Shown here: positions 55,009-63,881 of the stretch, one piece after another
Position numbering within the stretch: the first letter of the stretch is position 1
Layout of the letters: each line of letters starts with the position of its first letter
Assembly: GCA_905235525.1 (NCBI GenBank)
Contig: CAJOLW010000005.1
Location: 1 to 64,000 of the forward strand
Reading direction: 5' to 3'
DNA length: 64,000 bases
Source: an uncultured Bacteroidaceae bacterium
GTDB taxonomy: Bacteria > Bacteroidota > Bacteroidia > Bacteroidales > Bacteroidaceae
The notes under the pieces: model-generated
The model's input: the letters and a program-made list of their open reading frames with translations, nothing else
The model's database searches: none
Told to the model about the DNA's origin: nothing
Made by a program: the position numbers and the translations under genes

Positions 55009-56634
55009 TTGGCAAAAGCAAAAACGAGATTATTCAAACCTACCGACACCTCCATCATCGGCATGATGGAGAACACACTCAGACAGAACTGGAACCGTCC
55101 GTGCGTGACGAACTACGGCACGGATGAGAGTTACACATACAGCGATGTGGCAAAAATGATTGCCCGGCTCCATCAACTGTTCCGACAGTTGGGCATTGAG
55201 CCAGGCAGCAAGATTGCCTTGTGCGACAAGAACAACGCCCATTGGGCTCTCTCGTTCTTTGCTGCTTTCAGTTACGGCGCTGTCGTTGTACCCATCCTCT
55301 CAGAGTTCTGCATTGAACAGATCCAAAACATCTACGAACACTCTGATTCCTCGCTCATCATCTGTGGCGAGAAGTATGCCAAGGGACTCAAAGCCCGCAT
55401 TCTCAACATCAACGACTTCACCATGAAGGATGAGCCACTCGCCATCGACATGACCGCCTTCACCGACCTGAAGCCCGACGATGTCAGTTATTTTCGTGAG
55501 CGACCCGACGACCTCGCCATGCTCAGTTACACCAGCGGTTCCACGGGCAGGAGCAAAGGCGTGATGCTCCCCTACCGCTCCATCTGGTCCAACTGCCACT
55601 TTGCCGACGAAGTGCTTGACTTCATGCCTGGCGACAATACGCTGTCCATCCTGCCGCTGGCACACCTCTACGGCTTTGCCTACGACTTCTTCTTCGCCTT
55701 CACCATCGGTTGCCACATCCACTTCCTCACCAAAACACCCTCACCTCATGTGGTCATCAAGGCATTCGGCGAGATTAAGCCCGTGGTGGTCATCGTCGTG
55801 CCCCTCATTCTGGAGAAAATCGTACAAAAACAGATATTCCCAATTCTGCGCACACGTCACATCCGCGCTCTTACCGCCATCCCCATGCTGCGGCAAGTGG
55901 TCTATCGCCAGATTCGCAACAAACTCTACTCTGCCCTTGGTGGCAACTTCTACGAGTGCATCATTGGCGGAGCAGCCTTCAACAAGGAGGTGGAGGACTT
56001 CCTTCACCAGATTCGCTTCCCCTACACCGTCGGCTATGGCATGACAGAATGCGGTCCCATCATCGGGTACGAGGACAAGCACATCTTTGCCAAAGGTTCT
56101 TGCGGAAAGCCAGCCCCACGCATGGAGGTGAAGATTGACTCTGCCGATCCACATAACCAGCCTGGTGAAATTCTCACCAAAGGCACCAACGTCATGCTGG
56201 GCTATTACAAGAATGAGGAGGAGACGCTCCAAGCCATCGACAACGAGGGGTGGCTCCACACAGGCGACCTCGGCACCATCGACAGACAAGGCAACATCTT
56301 CATCCGTGGCAGAAAGAAAACCATGCTCCTCGGTGCCAATGGACAGAACGTCTATCCCGAGGAGATTGAAGACGTGATAGCCACCCACACCATTTTCGAG
56401 GAGAGTGTGGTGGTGCAGCGAGGCGAAAAACTTGTCGCCCTTGTCTATATCAGCGACCCTGCCTTGGAGCATCACGGACTCACTCGCGACACCCTCATGC
56501 AGGAACTCAACACCTACAAACGCCACATCAACTCCTACCTTCCCGCCTTTGCCAACATCGCATGCATCGAGGTACAAGAACAGGAGTTTGAAAAGACCCC
56601 TAAGCGAAGCATTCGCCGTTACCTCTACTCATAA
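55009..56634 (+). CDS. AMP-binding long-chain acyl-CoA ligase-like enzyme, TTG start
   Basis: The 541-residue adenylate-forming enzyme has the P-loop LSYTSGSTGRSKGVMLPYRS (about 173-192), A5 GYGMTECGPI, A7 GWLHTGDLGTID, A8 IRGRKKTMLLGANGQNVYPE and a catalytic Lys near the end (FEKTPKRSIRRYLY). It probably activates a fatty acid or similar acid to the acyl-CoA via an acyl-AMP; the exact acid is not readable. No ATG is near the expected N terminus: TTG at 55009 is the best start, and the next in-frame ATG (residue 19 region) would cut the first helix. It follows the DUF2027-type gene. Confidence 0.88.
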   Translation: MAKAKTRLFKPTDTSIIGMMENTLRQNWNRPCVTNYGTDESYTYSDVAKMIARLHQLFRQLGIEPGSKIALCDKNNAHWALSFFAAFSYGAVVVPILSEFCIEQIQNIYEHSDSSLIICGEKYAKGLKARILNINDFTMKDEPLAIDMTAFTDLKPDDVSYFRERPDDLAMLSYTSGSTGRSKGVMLPYRSIWSNCHFADEVLDFMPGDNTLSILPLAHLYGFAYDFFFAFTIGCHIHFLTKTPSPHVVIKAFGEIKPVVVIVVPLILEKIVQKQIFPILRTRHIRALTAIPMLRQVVYRQIRNKLYSALGGNFYECIIGGAAFNKEVEDFLHQIRFPYTVGYGMTECGPIIGYEDKHIFAKGSCGKPAPRMEVKIDSADPHNQPGEILTKGTNVMLGYYKNEEETLQAIDNEGWLHTGDLGTIDRQGNIFIRGRKKTMLLGANGQNVYPEEIEDVIATHTIFEESVVVQRGEKLVALVYISDPALEHHGLTRDTLMQELNTYKRHINSYLPAFANIACIEVQEQEFEKTPKRSIRRYLYS

Positions 56635-56635
56635 C

Positions 56636-56698
56636 CGTACCCGAGGGGTACGATGCAATGTACCCCTTGACTACGGCAAGGCGTACCCCTCGGGTACG
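56636..56698. repeat. Palindromic dispersed repeat, copy 2
   Basis: CGTACCCGAGGGGTACG (56636-56652) and CGTACCCCTCGGGTACG (56682-56698) flank gtaccccttgactacggcaa. It is an inverted, near-identical copy of the element at 7985-8050 and begins right after the ligase stop. Confidence 0.8.
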
Positions 56699-56715
56699 AC
56701 ATCATCAGACATAAA

Positions 56716-56756
56716 ATAACTCCGCCTCTTGCCATCGCGACAGGGGGCGGAGTTAT
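56716..56756. terminator. Bidirectional terminator
   Basis: ATAACTCCGCC (56716-56726) pairs perfectly with GGCGGAGTTAT (56746-56756). It lies between the convergent acyl-CoA ligase and GH30 genes. Confidence 0.75.
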
Positions 56757-56794
56757 ATGTAACCAGAAGAGGGTTTCCTCCCCTCTGTCTGCCT

Positions 56795-58296
56795 TTAATC
56801 TTTTATATAAACTTTTCTGGAAGAGCCATCGGCAAATTTCTCAATACAAAGCCCATGAGGATGGTCGAGGCGTCGTCCCTGCAAATCGTAATAGGTCTTA
56901 GGACCATCATCCTCTGACTGTGTCAAGTCGTTGATGGCTGTAGTCTGATCAATCATGAAGATATAAGTATTCAGACTATTGGCAGGCATGCTGACAACCA
57001 CTTTATTCACTGACTCATCAATGGTGACGCCCTTTTCCTGACAGAGATTTTCCTTTTCATTACCAGTTGACAATAAGTGTGTACCGCTCTTCACATAGAA
57101 AGGCAACCTAATCTCCAAATCGTGGGAAGTTTTTGTACTATTGATAGCCATGACAATGACAGAGTCGCCTTTGATGAACGCAGAACTTTCAAGTTCTGAA
57201 TTGGTGCTCGTAGTGAAAGTGGCCTTGCTGATATCCAGACGGGTGGAGCCTGTGACATGCTTGGCAAAGTGCGACATGACATAGGCACGAGGCAGCAACG
57301 TGTTCTTCTTGTTAGCAGTACCATACTTCGTCTCTCCCGTACCCACAAAAGCCCAATGAGCACGCATATACCAATAGATGTAGCCTGTGCAACCAGCCAA
57401 CATACATTCATTCAGTTCGCGGGCAAACTCCAGTTGCTCCGACCAGTTGGGCAGACGATCCTTGAGTCCATCAGACACAGAGTGCTCCGTCATCCAAACC
57501 TCTTTGCCATACTTGGCAGCAAGGACTGCGGCATTCTTCATGTTACCCAATGGCGGGTGTCCATAGAGGTGGCCCGCTATGATGTCTATTTGCTCACGTG
57601 CCACAGGGTCATTGAGCAACGCATCGGAATATTTCGGGTCGAAGCCCAGAGGTTCGGCACTGATGAGACGCACCCCTTTATAGGTTTTCCTGTCGAGTTT
57701 GTCAGCATAGTTCTTTACGAGGGTGAGTTGCTGCTGAGGTGTGTAAAGACAACCCGAATAGTCCACCCACCAATCAGGTTCGTTCTGAATGGACACAGCA
57801 TCCACCTTGACACCATTAGTCCTCATATAGGCCAAGAACGTGTTGAGCCAAGGGAAGAATTTCTCATAGCAATCAGCACGCAGTTCCCCGCGCTTGTTAC
57901 CTTGGCTGTCACTATTGCCGCCCTGAGCCGTGTTCCATTTGTTTTGTATTCGCCTGGAGGTGACCAAGGTGTACCGAACACAATGCCTCCCCGTGACTTC
58001 GCTATCAAAGCAGAGGGCAATGAACCATGCCAGTCGTAGTCGCCCCAGCCATCACCCTGAAAACTTGGAGATATCTCCATGCGCATGATATTCAGTCCAA
58101 TGTCAGATTTTGAACCATAAAGTAATTTGACAGGTTGCGTATCGTCACCAAACGGCTTCATGGCACCGTCACAACAAGCAGCACCAAAACCTGTCACGGT
58201 CTGATAGCGTGTGTCCTTCACCACGAGGACATGCTTCATGGCATGGATTGCCGTAGCAGCCATCAATACAAAAACAGAAGTAATAATCTTTTTCAT
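56795..58296 (-). CDS. GH30-family glycoside hydrolase, apparent frameshift near 57925
   Basis: From the ATG at 58296 the frame reads a signal peptide (ends IHA), then TRYQTVTGFGAACCDGAMKP, SDIGLNIMRMEISPSFQGDG and VFGTPWSPPGEYKTNGT, then becomes nonsense. The next frame resumes with AQGGNSDSQGNKRGELRADC and continues to the end. One base around 57915-57930 separates the halves. The acid/base Glu is in VDAVSIQNEPDWWVDY and the nucleophile Glu in KEVWMTEHSVSDG, as in GH30 xylanases and glucosidases. A C-terminal beta-sandwich follows, and the tail KTYYDLQGRRLDHPHGL is the motif common at the end of secreted Prevotellaceae enzymes. Rejoined length is about 500 residues. Substrate is probably a xylan or beta-glucan, which is inference. 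Confidence 0.85.
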
Positions 58297-58332
58297 TGAG
58301 ACAAATAAAGGTAAAAAGTGTAAATCCAATTG

Positions 58333-58363
58333 CAAAGATACAGCAAAAAGGAATAATAACAAA
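58333..58363 (-). promoter_or_regulatory. Promoter of the GH30 gene
   Basis: On the minus strand TTTG (58363-58360) and TATCTTTG (58340-58333) are 19 bases apart, 36 bases before the start. Confidence 0.7.
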
Positions 58364-58470
58364 CAAATTAAACATTTTTAATCCACATAACCCACAAAAG
58401 AGAAAAATAAAGTCAAAACGACTCTACTTCAAGGGGGGAAAACACCAAATATAAAAAAAATCAAAGTATG

Positions 58471-58504
58471 TTGTTATCGAATCCCCAGATTTTCACTACC
58501 TTTG
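58471..58504 (+). promoter_or_regulatory. Promoter of the lipoprotein gene at 58552
   Basis: TTG (58471-58473) and TACCTTTG (58497-58504) are 23 bases apart, 47 bases before the ATG. Confidence 0.6.
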
Positions 58505-58551
58505 TATCTACTATTTACAATGTTCATCCTAAACATCACACTTACAAACCT

Positions 58552-59233
58552 ATGAAAAGGAACTTCCTTCTAATCCCTATGGGCACAGTCCTCCTGATGG
58601 GCTGCCTCCTTTCTTGCACGGGCAACAAAATCCAAGGCAACGCCCAAGCAGAAGATTCAACCCTGACAGCAACCGACAGCCTTGTACAAGAAAACTGGCA
58701 AGATGTGAACAAAGAAGATGCCATCGCCTTTATTGAAGAATTTTACAGTCATGCCCCCAAGGAAGAGGGCTCATACAACAGCCATCCTGCACAAATACCT
58801 CGCACCCGCCGTGCTCGATACGCTCCATGCAAGGGTAGCAACGGCAAGCACCGAATTAGATGGCACAGAGAAGTATGCCACATGGCTACTCACAGGCATG
58901 GACAATTCCCAACAGATTTGGGTCAGCAAGCAGAACTTCGCGGCTACGGCAGAAGAAGATGGACGCTATCGCAAGCACTTTGAAGTCTATTATTGGGCAG
59001 ACGGCATGCTGGATGGTGTACAGGAACTTTACTACACCGTCAAGAGTGATGGAAAGCAACTCTTTATCACGAAGATAGACAGCCTTGACGAGAGCGGTGC
59101 CCAGCAGGCTTGGGACATGTTGGAAGAGCGTAACCGCTGGCGCGAGGTGGACAGAGCGGCAGATGAAGTGGGTGGCTATGAAAACCTGACAGAAGACCAG
59201 ATTGACAGCATCTACCAACATGCCCTCGAATGA
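58552..59233 (+). CDS. Lipoprotein of unknown function, apparent frameshift near 58785
   Basis: The ATG at 58552 starts a lipoprotein signal (LLMGCLLSCTGNK), then SLVQENWQDVNKEDAIAFIE and EFYSHAPKEEGSYNS, after which the frame turns Arg/His-rich and meaningless. The next frame carries on with AILHKYLAPAVLDTLHARVA and YATWLLTGMDNSQQ, ending EDQIDSIYQHALE at 59233. One base near 58780-58790 joins them into a protein of about 226 residues. The C-terminal part (VSKQNFAATAEEDGRYRKHF, YYTVKSDGKQLFITKIDSLD) suggests a compact beta-rich domain; family not recognised. A small lipoprotein gene follows on the same strand. Confidence 0.65.
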
Positions 59234-59307
59234 TTGAGTTCCAAGACTCAACAGGACGATAAGGACAAATCTAAAATACATTATCAATTCTAAACTCTAT
59301 CTTTCCA

Positions 59308-59544
59308 ATGAAAGAATCCATTCTTACCCTCTTGGCAGGAGCCATTCTCACCCTCGGTCTCCTCGCCTCGTGCCGCGGCAAGGTGACCATCAGCGACGAC
59401 AATGGCACCGACACCCTTGAGTTCAACACCGACAGCATCCGCACAATCAACATCAACGTGCAAACCAACAACGCCACAACAGGGGACACCGTAGCACGGA
59501 TGGATGGTGTACTGAAGATCAATAAGATTGAGGAAGAGAACTAA
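59308..59544 (+). CDS. Small lipoprotein of unknown function
   Basis: The 78-residue protein has a lipoprotein signal peptide (LTLGLLASCRGK, lipobox Cys22) followed by a short acidic, Thr/Asn-rich body (SDDNGTDTLEFNTDSIRTIN). It lies 74 bases after the preceding lipoprotein gene. Its gap contains a small TTGAGT/ACTCAA hairpin and one CTAAACTCT repeat. No family is recognised. Confidence 0.65.
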   Translation: MKESILTLLAGAILTLGLLASCRGKVTISDDNGTDTLEFNTDSIRTININVQTNNATTGDTVARMDGVLKINKIEEEN

Positions 59545-59572
59545 CATCCGCTAAAACTGAACAGACATAAAG

Positions 59573-59618
59573 TGACCACGATGCCATCGGATTATCGACC
59601 GCATCGTGGTCATTTGTT
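59573..59618. terminator. Bidirectional terminator
   Basis: TGACCACGATGC (59573-59584) pairs perfectly with GCATCGTGGTCA (59601-59612), a 12-bp stem. It lies between the small lipoprotein gene and the convergent secreted-protein gene. Confidence 0.75.
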
Positions 59619-60780
59619 ACTGAGCCCCGTTTTGCTTTCTTTCTATCGTAAGAAGCAGGTCTGCAATGAAGTCCTTCTGAGCATAGACCGTACATCTGGA
59701 CTTCCATGTGCCAAGCCCCCTGACTACCGTATTGAAGGCGGTGTCGCTCATACCCTTATCCGCTTGGGAACAGATGTATTCCGACATGCGGTTCAGAATT
59801 TTGTCTTGTTGCGCATACGTCGATTCATTCCTCCATTCCTGATAGTAACTGTTGATGCGGTCCGCTATCAATTGTTCATCCACAACTTCGCTTTGTATTG
59901 CCAGCGCCTTCTTGCAATTGGCGATGAGACTTCGATGGGTGGGTGATGGGGCATCGCGCTGTTCCATTTCCTCCACGATAGCACATCCCACAGCCCTCTC
60001 ATTATCTGTTATCAAACCATCAACCCGGACACGGACAAAATTGAACATATCAACCAGCAAGGCATCGTTCATTCCATTGGGTTCACCCGTGTAATGGTCG
60101 CGATAAAAGGTCATGCGCGTAATGAAGTCAGCATGAATATAATCCGCCTTCAAGTCCTCCACCAATGTGTCCGCCCTAAGCGTATCTGCCACCATGTATG
60201 GCACCGCCATGTCTCCACGTTCAGTCGTTGCTCTCACATAGTCTTTGGGGCCTTCTATCTCGTAGAGTGAGCCTGTCACATTGCCTTGCCCGTCCTGTTT
60301 CCATTCTGTCGCCACCACGATGCGATGGTTGGCGCGTTGCGACTTGCTGCGCAACACCAGCACGTTGTAGGTGGTGTTCGCCCCCAGCACGATGGGGTCA
60401 TCCTTGACGTTGTAGCGTACAACGGTCTTCTTGTACTTCGCCTTGTCCTCTTCAGAGGCATTTTCAGGCAGTCCCCTCATCTCTCCAAAATAGGTTACGT
60501 CGGGGTCTTGACGGTCCCGCTCGAAGGCCGCCTGCAACTCTCTCATTTGGAGCGAAGCACCATAAACCTTCGACAACTTGAACTCCACCATATTATATCG
60601 CCATGCAAGGGCGGCACTTTCATTCTCCCAGCCCTGTTCGCGCATCGAATTGACAATGGTCACCCCTTTCGATTCCTTCAGTTTCTCAAACGCCTTGAGC
60701 ACGTTTTTCTGTGCCGACACGTTCAGGCTCAATGCCACTGCCAACAATAATGTGGCATAACGGATGTTTCTCGTCTTCAT
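59617..60780 (-). CDS. Secreted protein of unknown function, third gene of the sigma-factor operon
   Basis: The 387-residue protein has a signal peptide (ends LNVSAQ). An N-terminal helical part (VLKAFEKLKESKGVTIVNSM, WRYNMVEFKLSKVYGASLQM) precedes a beta-rich middle (VLGANTTYNVLVLRSKSQRA) and a helical end. There is no recognised enzyme motif. It lies 20 bases downstream of the anti-sigma gene, so it is probably produced with the ECF sigma system and could be a sensor partner or target; that is inference from operon position. Confidence 0.7.
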   Translation of the reverse strand: MKTRNIRYATLLLAVALSLNVSAQKNVLKAFEKLKESKGVTIVNSMREQGWENESAALAWRYNMVEFKLSKVYGASLQMRELQAAFERDRQDPDVTYFGEMRGLPENASEEDKAKYKKTVVRYNVKDDPIVLGANTTYNVLVLRSKSQRANHRIVVATEWKQDGQGNVTGSLYEIEGPKDYVRATTERGDMAVPYMVADTLRADTLVEDLKADYIHADFITRMTFYRDHYTGEPNGMNDALLVDMFNFVRVRVDGLITDNERAVGCAIVEEMEQRDAPSPTHRSLIANCKKALAIQSEVVDEQLIADRINSYYQEWRNESTYAQQDKILNRMSEYICSQADKGMSDTAFNTVVRGLGTWKSRCTVYAQKDFIADLLLTIERKQNGAQ

Positions 60781-60800
60781 ATTCTTGCTGTTTTTGATTG

Positions 60801-61496
60801 TTATATTTCAATATTATTTCTGCTCTCAGCGAGGTATTCCTCGTATTTATTGTTCAAGGCAGCAGTGGCGGCATCCTGTTTCAACTGCTCCATCAGCACG
60901 GTCTGCTTGAGTTGCCACATCTGATAGTCCCTTTCCACCTTCTCCAATTCTTCCTTGCTCACCTCTGGCAGCACATCTGCAAAAAGCGTTTCCTCCGTCA
61001 GAGCCGTTTCTGCCTCTCCCACAATTGGCGTCGTGTGTCTGTGGTGCTTCCTCTTCATGCGTTTTACAGGAGGCGTGTACGCCACTTGCTCCACAACAGG
61101 CGAGACAGGAATCTGCACGGCTGGCTCTTCTTTCTCCTCTGGCACTTTGGGCTTCACCACCTGTACGGGCTGCTGGACGATTTGATGAGTATGCTCTTGC
61201 TGAGGAGTCTCAGAGACAAGTTTGCCCAATACGAACCATAATGTCAGACAGGCTGCCACCGCCGCCACACTCCATCCTATATAATGACGACGCACACTCT
61301 TGCGTTTCCGCTCAGCCATCGTCTGGCCATAGAGTGCTTCGCCCAATGTCAGTTCTCCCAGCATCTCTGCGATGACCTTCCATTCCTCTGGGGCATCGGG
61401 ACGATTGACCTCCACTGCCAATTGACGTTCCTCCTCTGGCGAGGTCTTCCCTTCCAGATAGTTGTCAATGAGTTGGTTGATTGCTTCCGTTGTCAT
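60801..61496 (-). CDS. Anti-sigma factor-like single-pass membrane protein
   Basis: The 231-residue protein has a cytoplasmic N-terminal helical part (INQLIDNYLEGKTSPEEERQ, typical of anti-sigma ends). One membrane helix follows at about 72-91 (YIGWSVAAVAACLTLWFVLG), then a Pro/Val/Glu-rich periplasmic stretch (about 95-145) and a helical C terminus with SKEELEKVERDYQMWQLKQT. It overlaps the ECF sigma gene in an ATGA, the usual arrangement for a sigma/anti-sigma pair. FecR domain is not seen, so it is not a TonB-linked FecR protein. Confidence 0.75.
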   Translation of the reverse strand: MTTEAINQLIDNYLEGKTSPEEERQLAVEVNRPDAPEEWKVIAEMLGELTLGEALYGQTMAERKRKSVRRHYIGWSVAAVAACLTLWFVLGKLVSETPQQEHTHQIVQQPVQVVKPKVPEEKEEPAVQIPVSPVVEQVAYTPPVKRMKRKHHRHTTPIVGEAETALTEETLFADVLPEVSKEELEKVERDYQMWQLKQTVLMEQLKQDAATAALNNKYEEYLAESRNNIEI

Positions 61497-62002
61497 AAGT
61501 TCATCCTCCTTTTCATTTCGTTAAACACTTTCTTTCTCGCCATCGCCACCATGCTCTGCACAGAGGCTTTTGCAATGCCTGTCTGCCGGGCGATTTCTTC
61601 GGTCGAGAATCCTTCCTGCTGTCGCATCTCAAAGAGTTGGCGTTCACGGGGCTGCAACTGTCCGATGGCTTCCTCCAGCGCACTCAAACCCTCCTTATGT
61701 TCCACCTCTTGGTGCGGGGAGAAGTGTGGAGACGGACTCGTATCACCCATGCTGTCCGCCCCTCTTACCAACGTCAGATGTTGCCGTCGCTTCAGGTTTA
61801 CACAGCAGTTCTTCGCCACTCTCACAGCCAGCGCCTCCACGTTCCGACCCTCATCCAACTGTTCACAATACCGCCACAGTTGAACCAGCGTCTCCTGTGC
61901 CACGTCCTCTGCATCATCCGCTGAACCGAAGAAATCCCGTCCGATGCGGAGAATCAGAGGACGCAATCGCGCTGCCGTCTGTTCAAAAGTAGTTTTGTCC
62001 AT
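61493..62002 (-). CDS. ECF-type RNA polymerase sigma factor
   Basis: The 169-residue factor has region 2 with FFGSADDAEDVAQETLVQLW and region 4 with QLQPRERQLFEMRQQEGFST, EEIARQTGIAKASVQSMVAM, the helix-turn-helix that reads -35 elements. The linker carries a His/Pro-rich stretch (SPSPHFSPHQEVEHKEG). It heads a three-gene operon with the anti-sigma and the secreted protein. The activating signal is unknown. Confidence 0.93.
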   Translation of the reverse strand: MDKTTFEQTAARLRPLILRIGRDFFGSADDAEDVAQETLVQLWRYCEQLDEGRNVEALAVRVAKNCCVNLKRRQHLTLVRGADSMGDTSPSPHFSPHQEVEHKEGLSALEEAIGQLQPRERQLFEMRQQEGFSTEEIARQTGIAKASVQSMVAMARKKVFNEMKRRMNL

Positions 62003-62082
62003 GCTGTCTCCGAGTTGCTTTTACCCTCAATACGTATGAAATTGGAAAAACTTAAGTTGAAAACAGGACTTTTTTTCATTTT

Positions 62083-63423
62083 TCACGTTTTTTCTTTCAA
62101 TCGCTTCAAAATAACCAAGAAAGTGGGCACCAAGAAGCAATCGGCTGCCAACCATGCGGCAGGGTCACCGATACAAACGCCTGTAAAGCCGATGGCGGGC
62201 ACAAGAAAGAGGCTGACTAAGGCACGAGCCACTAACTCGCTCACACCTGACCACATGCTGAGTTTGGTCTTGCCCACTCCCTGCAAGGAATAGCGAAATA
62301 CACACAACGTGCCAAGGAACACGTAGCAACAACTAGAGAGGCGGAGGAACTGTTCGCTGTAGTCGAGGATGCGCGTTTCGTCTTTATATATAAATAAGGT
62401 GGAAATGTCGCGGGCAAAGAACCAAAGAATGAGGAACGTGACGACACTATACACCAGCATCATTCCAATGCCGTCCTTCAGTCCCGTGCGAATACGGTCA
62501 TACTTCTTTGCCCCAAGGTTCTGCCCGCAATAGGTGGCAAGTGCCACACCGAGATTCTCGTAGGCACAGAGGAAGAACATCTTGATGCGCATCGCCGCCG
62601 TGAAGGCAGTGGCGCATTCTGTGCCCAACGCATTGTTGGCACTCTGCAACATGATGGAGCCAATGGCTGTGATGGAAAACTGCAAACCCATCGGTACACC
62701 CATGCAAAGCACAATCCACGCATCGAGCCATGACACTCTTTCTTCGGGCACATCTGCGTCTTGCTTCAGAATCGGGAACGCCCGTTTCATGTACACCATG
62801 CACAGCAACAGGCTCACCAACTGCGCAATCGCCGTCGCCAAGGCTGCACCGCCCACTCCCATGCCACACACGAGAATGAACAGGAAATCGAGCACGATGT
62901 TCAGCACCGCCGCCAACAAGAGGAAATAAAAAGGAGTCTTGCTGTCGCCCAACGCACGGATGATGCTTGCCAACAGATTGTAAACAAGATTGCAAGGGAT
63001 GGTGATGAACGTGATGAGCAGATAGGTGTAAGCATCCTCGAAGATTACCTCGGGAGTCTGCATCCATCGCAAAATATGGGCACAGAGCAACGAACACACA
63101 AACGCCAAAATGAACGAGAAGAACGCGCCCCACATATAACTCACCTTCACGTAACGCCTCACCTGAATATAATCCTGCGCACCAAAAGCCTGAGCAATCG
63201 GAATGCCAAAGCCACCCGTCAATCCGTTGCAGAAGCCCAAGATGAGGAACAACACGCTGCTGCTCGCTCCCACTCCAGCCAGTGCGTTCATGCCCAATGT
63301 CTGTCCCACAATCGCTGCATCAATCAGGCTGTATGCCTGTTGCAGCAAGTTGCCCAACAGCAATGGTGTCGCAAAATTCAGAATCAGCGGGAACGGCCGC
63401 CCCACCGTCATGTCCTTCGTCAT
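62083..63423 (-). CDS. MATE-family multidrug/cation exporter
   Basis: The 446-residue, 12-helix transporter has LILNFATPLLLGNLLQQAYS at the start of the first half and ALAGVGASSSVLFLILGFCN. The corresponding second half includes GVPMGLQFSITAIGSIMLQS and AMRIKMFFLCAYENLGVALA. It exports organic cations or drugs coupled to Na+ or H+ (family knowledge); the substrate is unknown. Its ATG overlaps the tadA stop in ATGA, so the two genes are translationally coupled. Confidence 0.93.
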   Translation of the reverse strand: MTKDMTVGRPFPLILNFATPLLLGNLLQQAYSLIDAAIVGQTLGMNALAGVGASSSVLFLILGFCNGLTGGFGIPIAQAFGAQDYIQVRRYVKVSYMWGAFFSFILAFVCSLLCAHILRWMQTPEVIFEDAYTYLLITFITIPCNLVYNLLASIIRALGDSKTPFYFLLLAAVLNIVLDFLFILVCGMGVGGAALATAIAQLVSLLLCMVYMKRAFPILKQDADVPEERVSWLDAWIVLCMGVPMGLQFSITAIGSIMLQSANNALGTECATAFTAAMRIKMFFLCAYENLGVALATYCGQNLGAKKYDRIRTGLKDGIGMMLVYSVVTFLILWFFARDISTLFIYKDETRILDYSEQFLRLSSCCYVFLGTLCVFRYSLQGVGKTKLSMWSGVSELVARALVSLFLVPAIGFTGVCIGDPAAWLAADCFLVPTFLVILKRLKEKT

Positions 63424-63854
63424 CTCTTTCCCTTAAAAAAATCTTTCATAAAAGTGGCACATTCCGTTTCAAGCACCCCATTCATCACCACCGTCTTGGG
63501 GTGCAATGCCTGTGGGGCAAACCGTTGGAAACCACGCTTTTCATCGCTCGCACCATAGACGAGCCTGCCCAACTGGCTCCAGCCTATCGCCCCCGCACAC
63601 ATCACACATGGCTCCACCGTCACATACAACGCACACTTATCCAGATACTTTCCACCCAGATACTCAGCCGCCGCCGTAATCGCCTGCATCTCAGCATGCG
63701 CCGTCACATCGTGCAGCGTCTCCGTCAGGTTATGTCCCCTGCCTATCACCTGCCCGTCAGCCACCACTACTGCTCCTATAGGAATCTCCCCCTGAGCCAG
63801 TGCTTTCTGCGCCTCATCGAGAGCGAGCCTCATATACCGTTCGTCTGTAGTCAT
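63420..63854 (-). CDS. tadA: tRNA adenosine deaminase (TadA-type) or nucleoside deaminase
   Basis: The 144-residue zinc deaminase has the motifs VTAHAEMQAITAA (zinc His and catalytic Glu) and VEPCVMCAGAIGWS (two zinc Cys), plus EIPIGAVVVADGQVIGRGHN. TadA converts A34 to inosine in tRNA-Arg. The residues LRAL-like at the start and the C-terminal GVLETECATFMKDFF fit TadA better than cytosine or guanine deaminases. It overlaps the MATE gene, an arrangement with no obvious functional link. Confidence 0.9.
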   Translation of the reverse strand: MTTDERYMRLALDEAQKALAQGEIPIGAVVVADGQVIGRGHNLTETLHDVTAHAEMQAITAAAEYLGGKYLDKCALYVTVEPCVMCAGAIGWSQLGRLVYGASDEKRGFQRFAPQALHPKTVVMNGVLETECATFMKDFFKGKR

Positions 63855-63881
63855 CTGAATGAATAAACGATTTTAGAAAGA

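Noticed and set aside
55741-56577. 278-codon minus-strand open frame
   Set aside because: Antisense shadow of the acyl-CoA ligase gene, caused by its codon bias.
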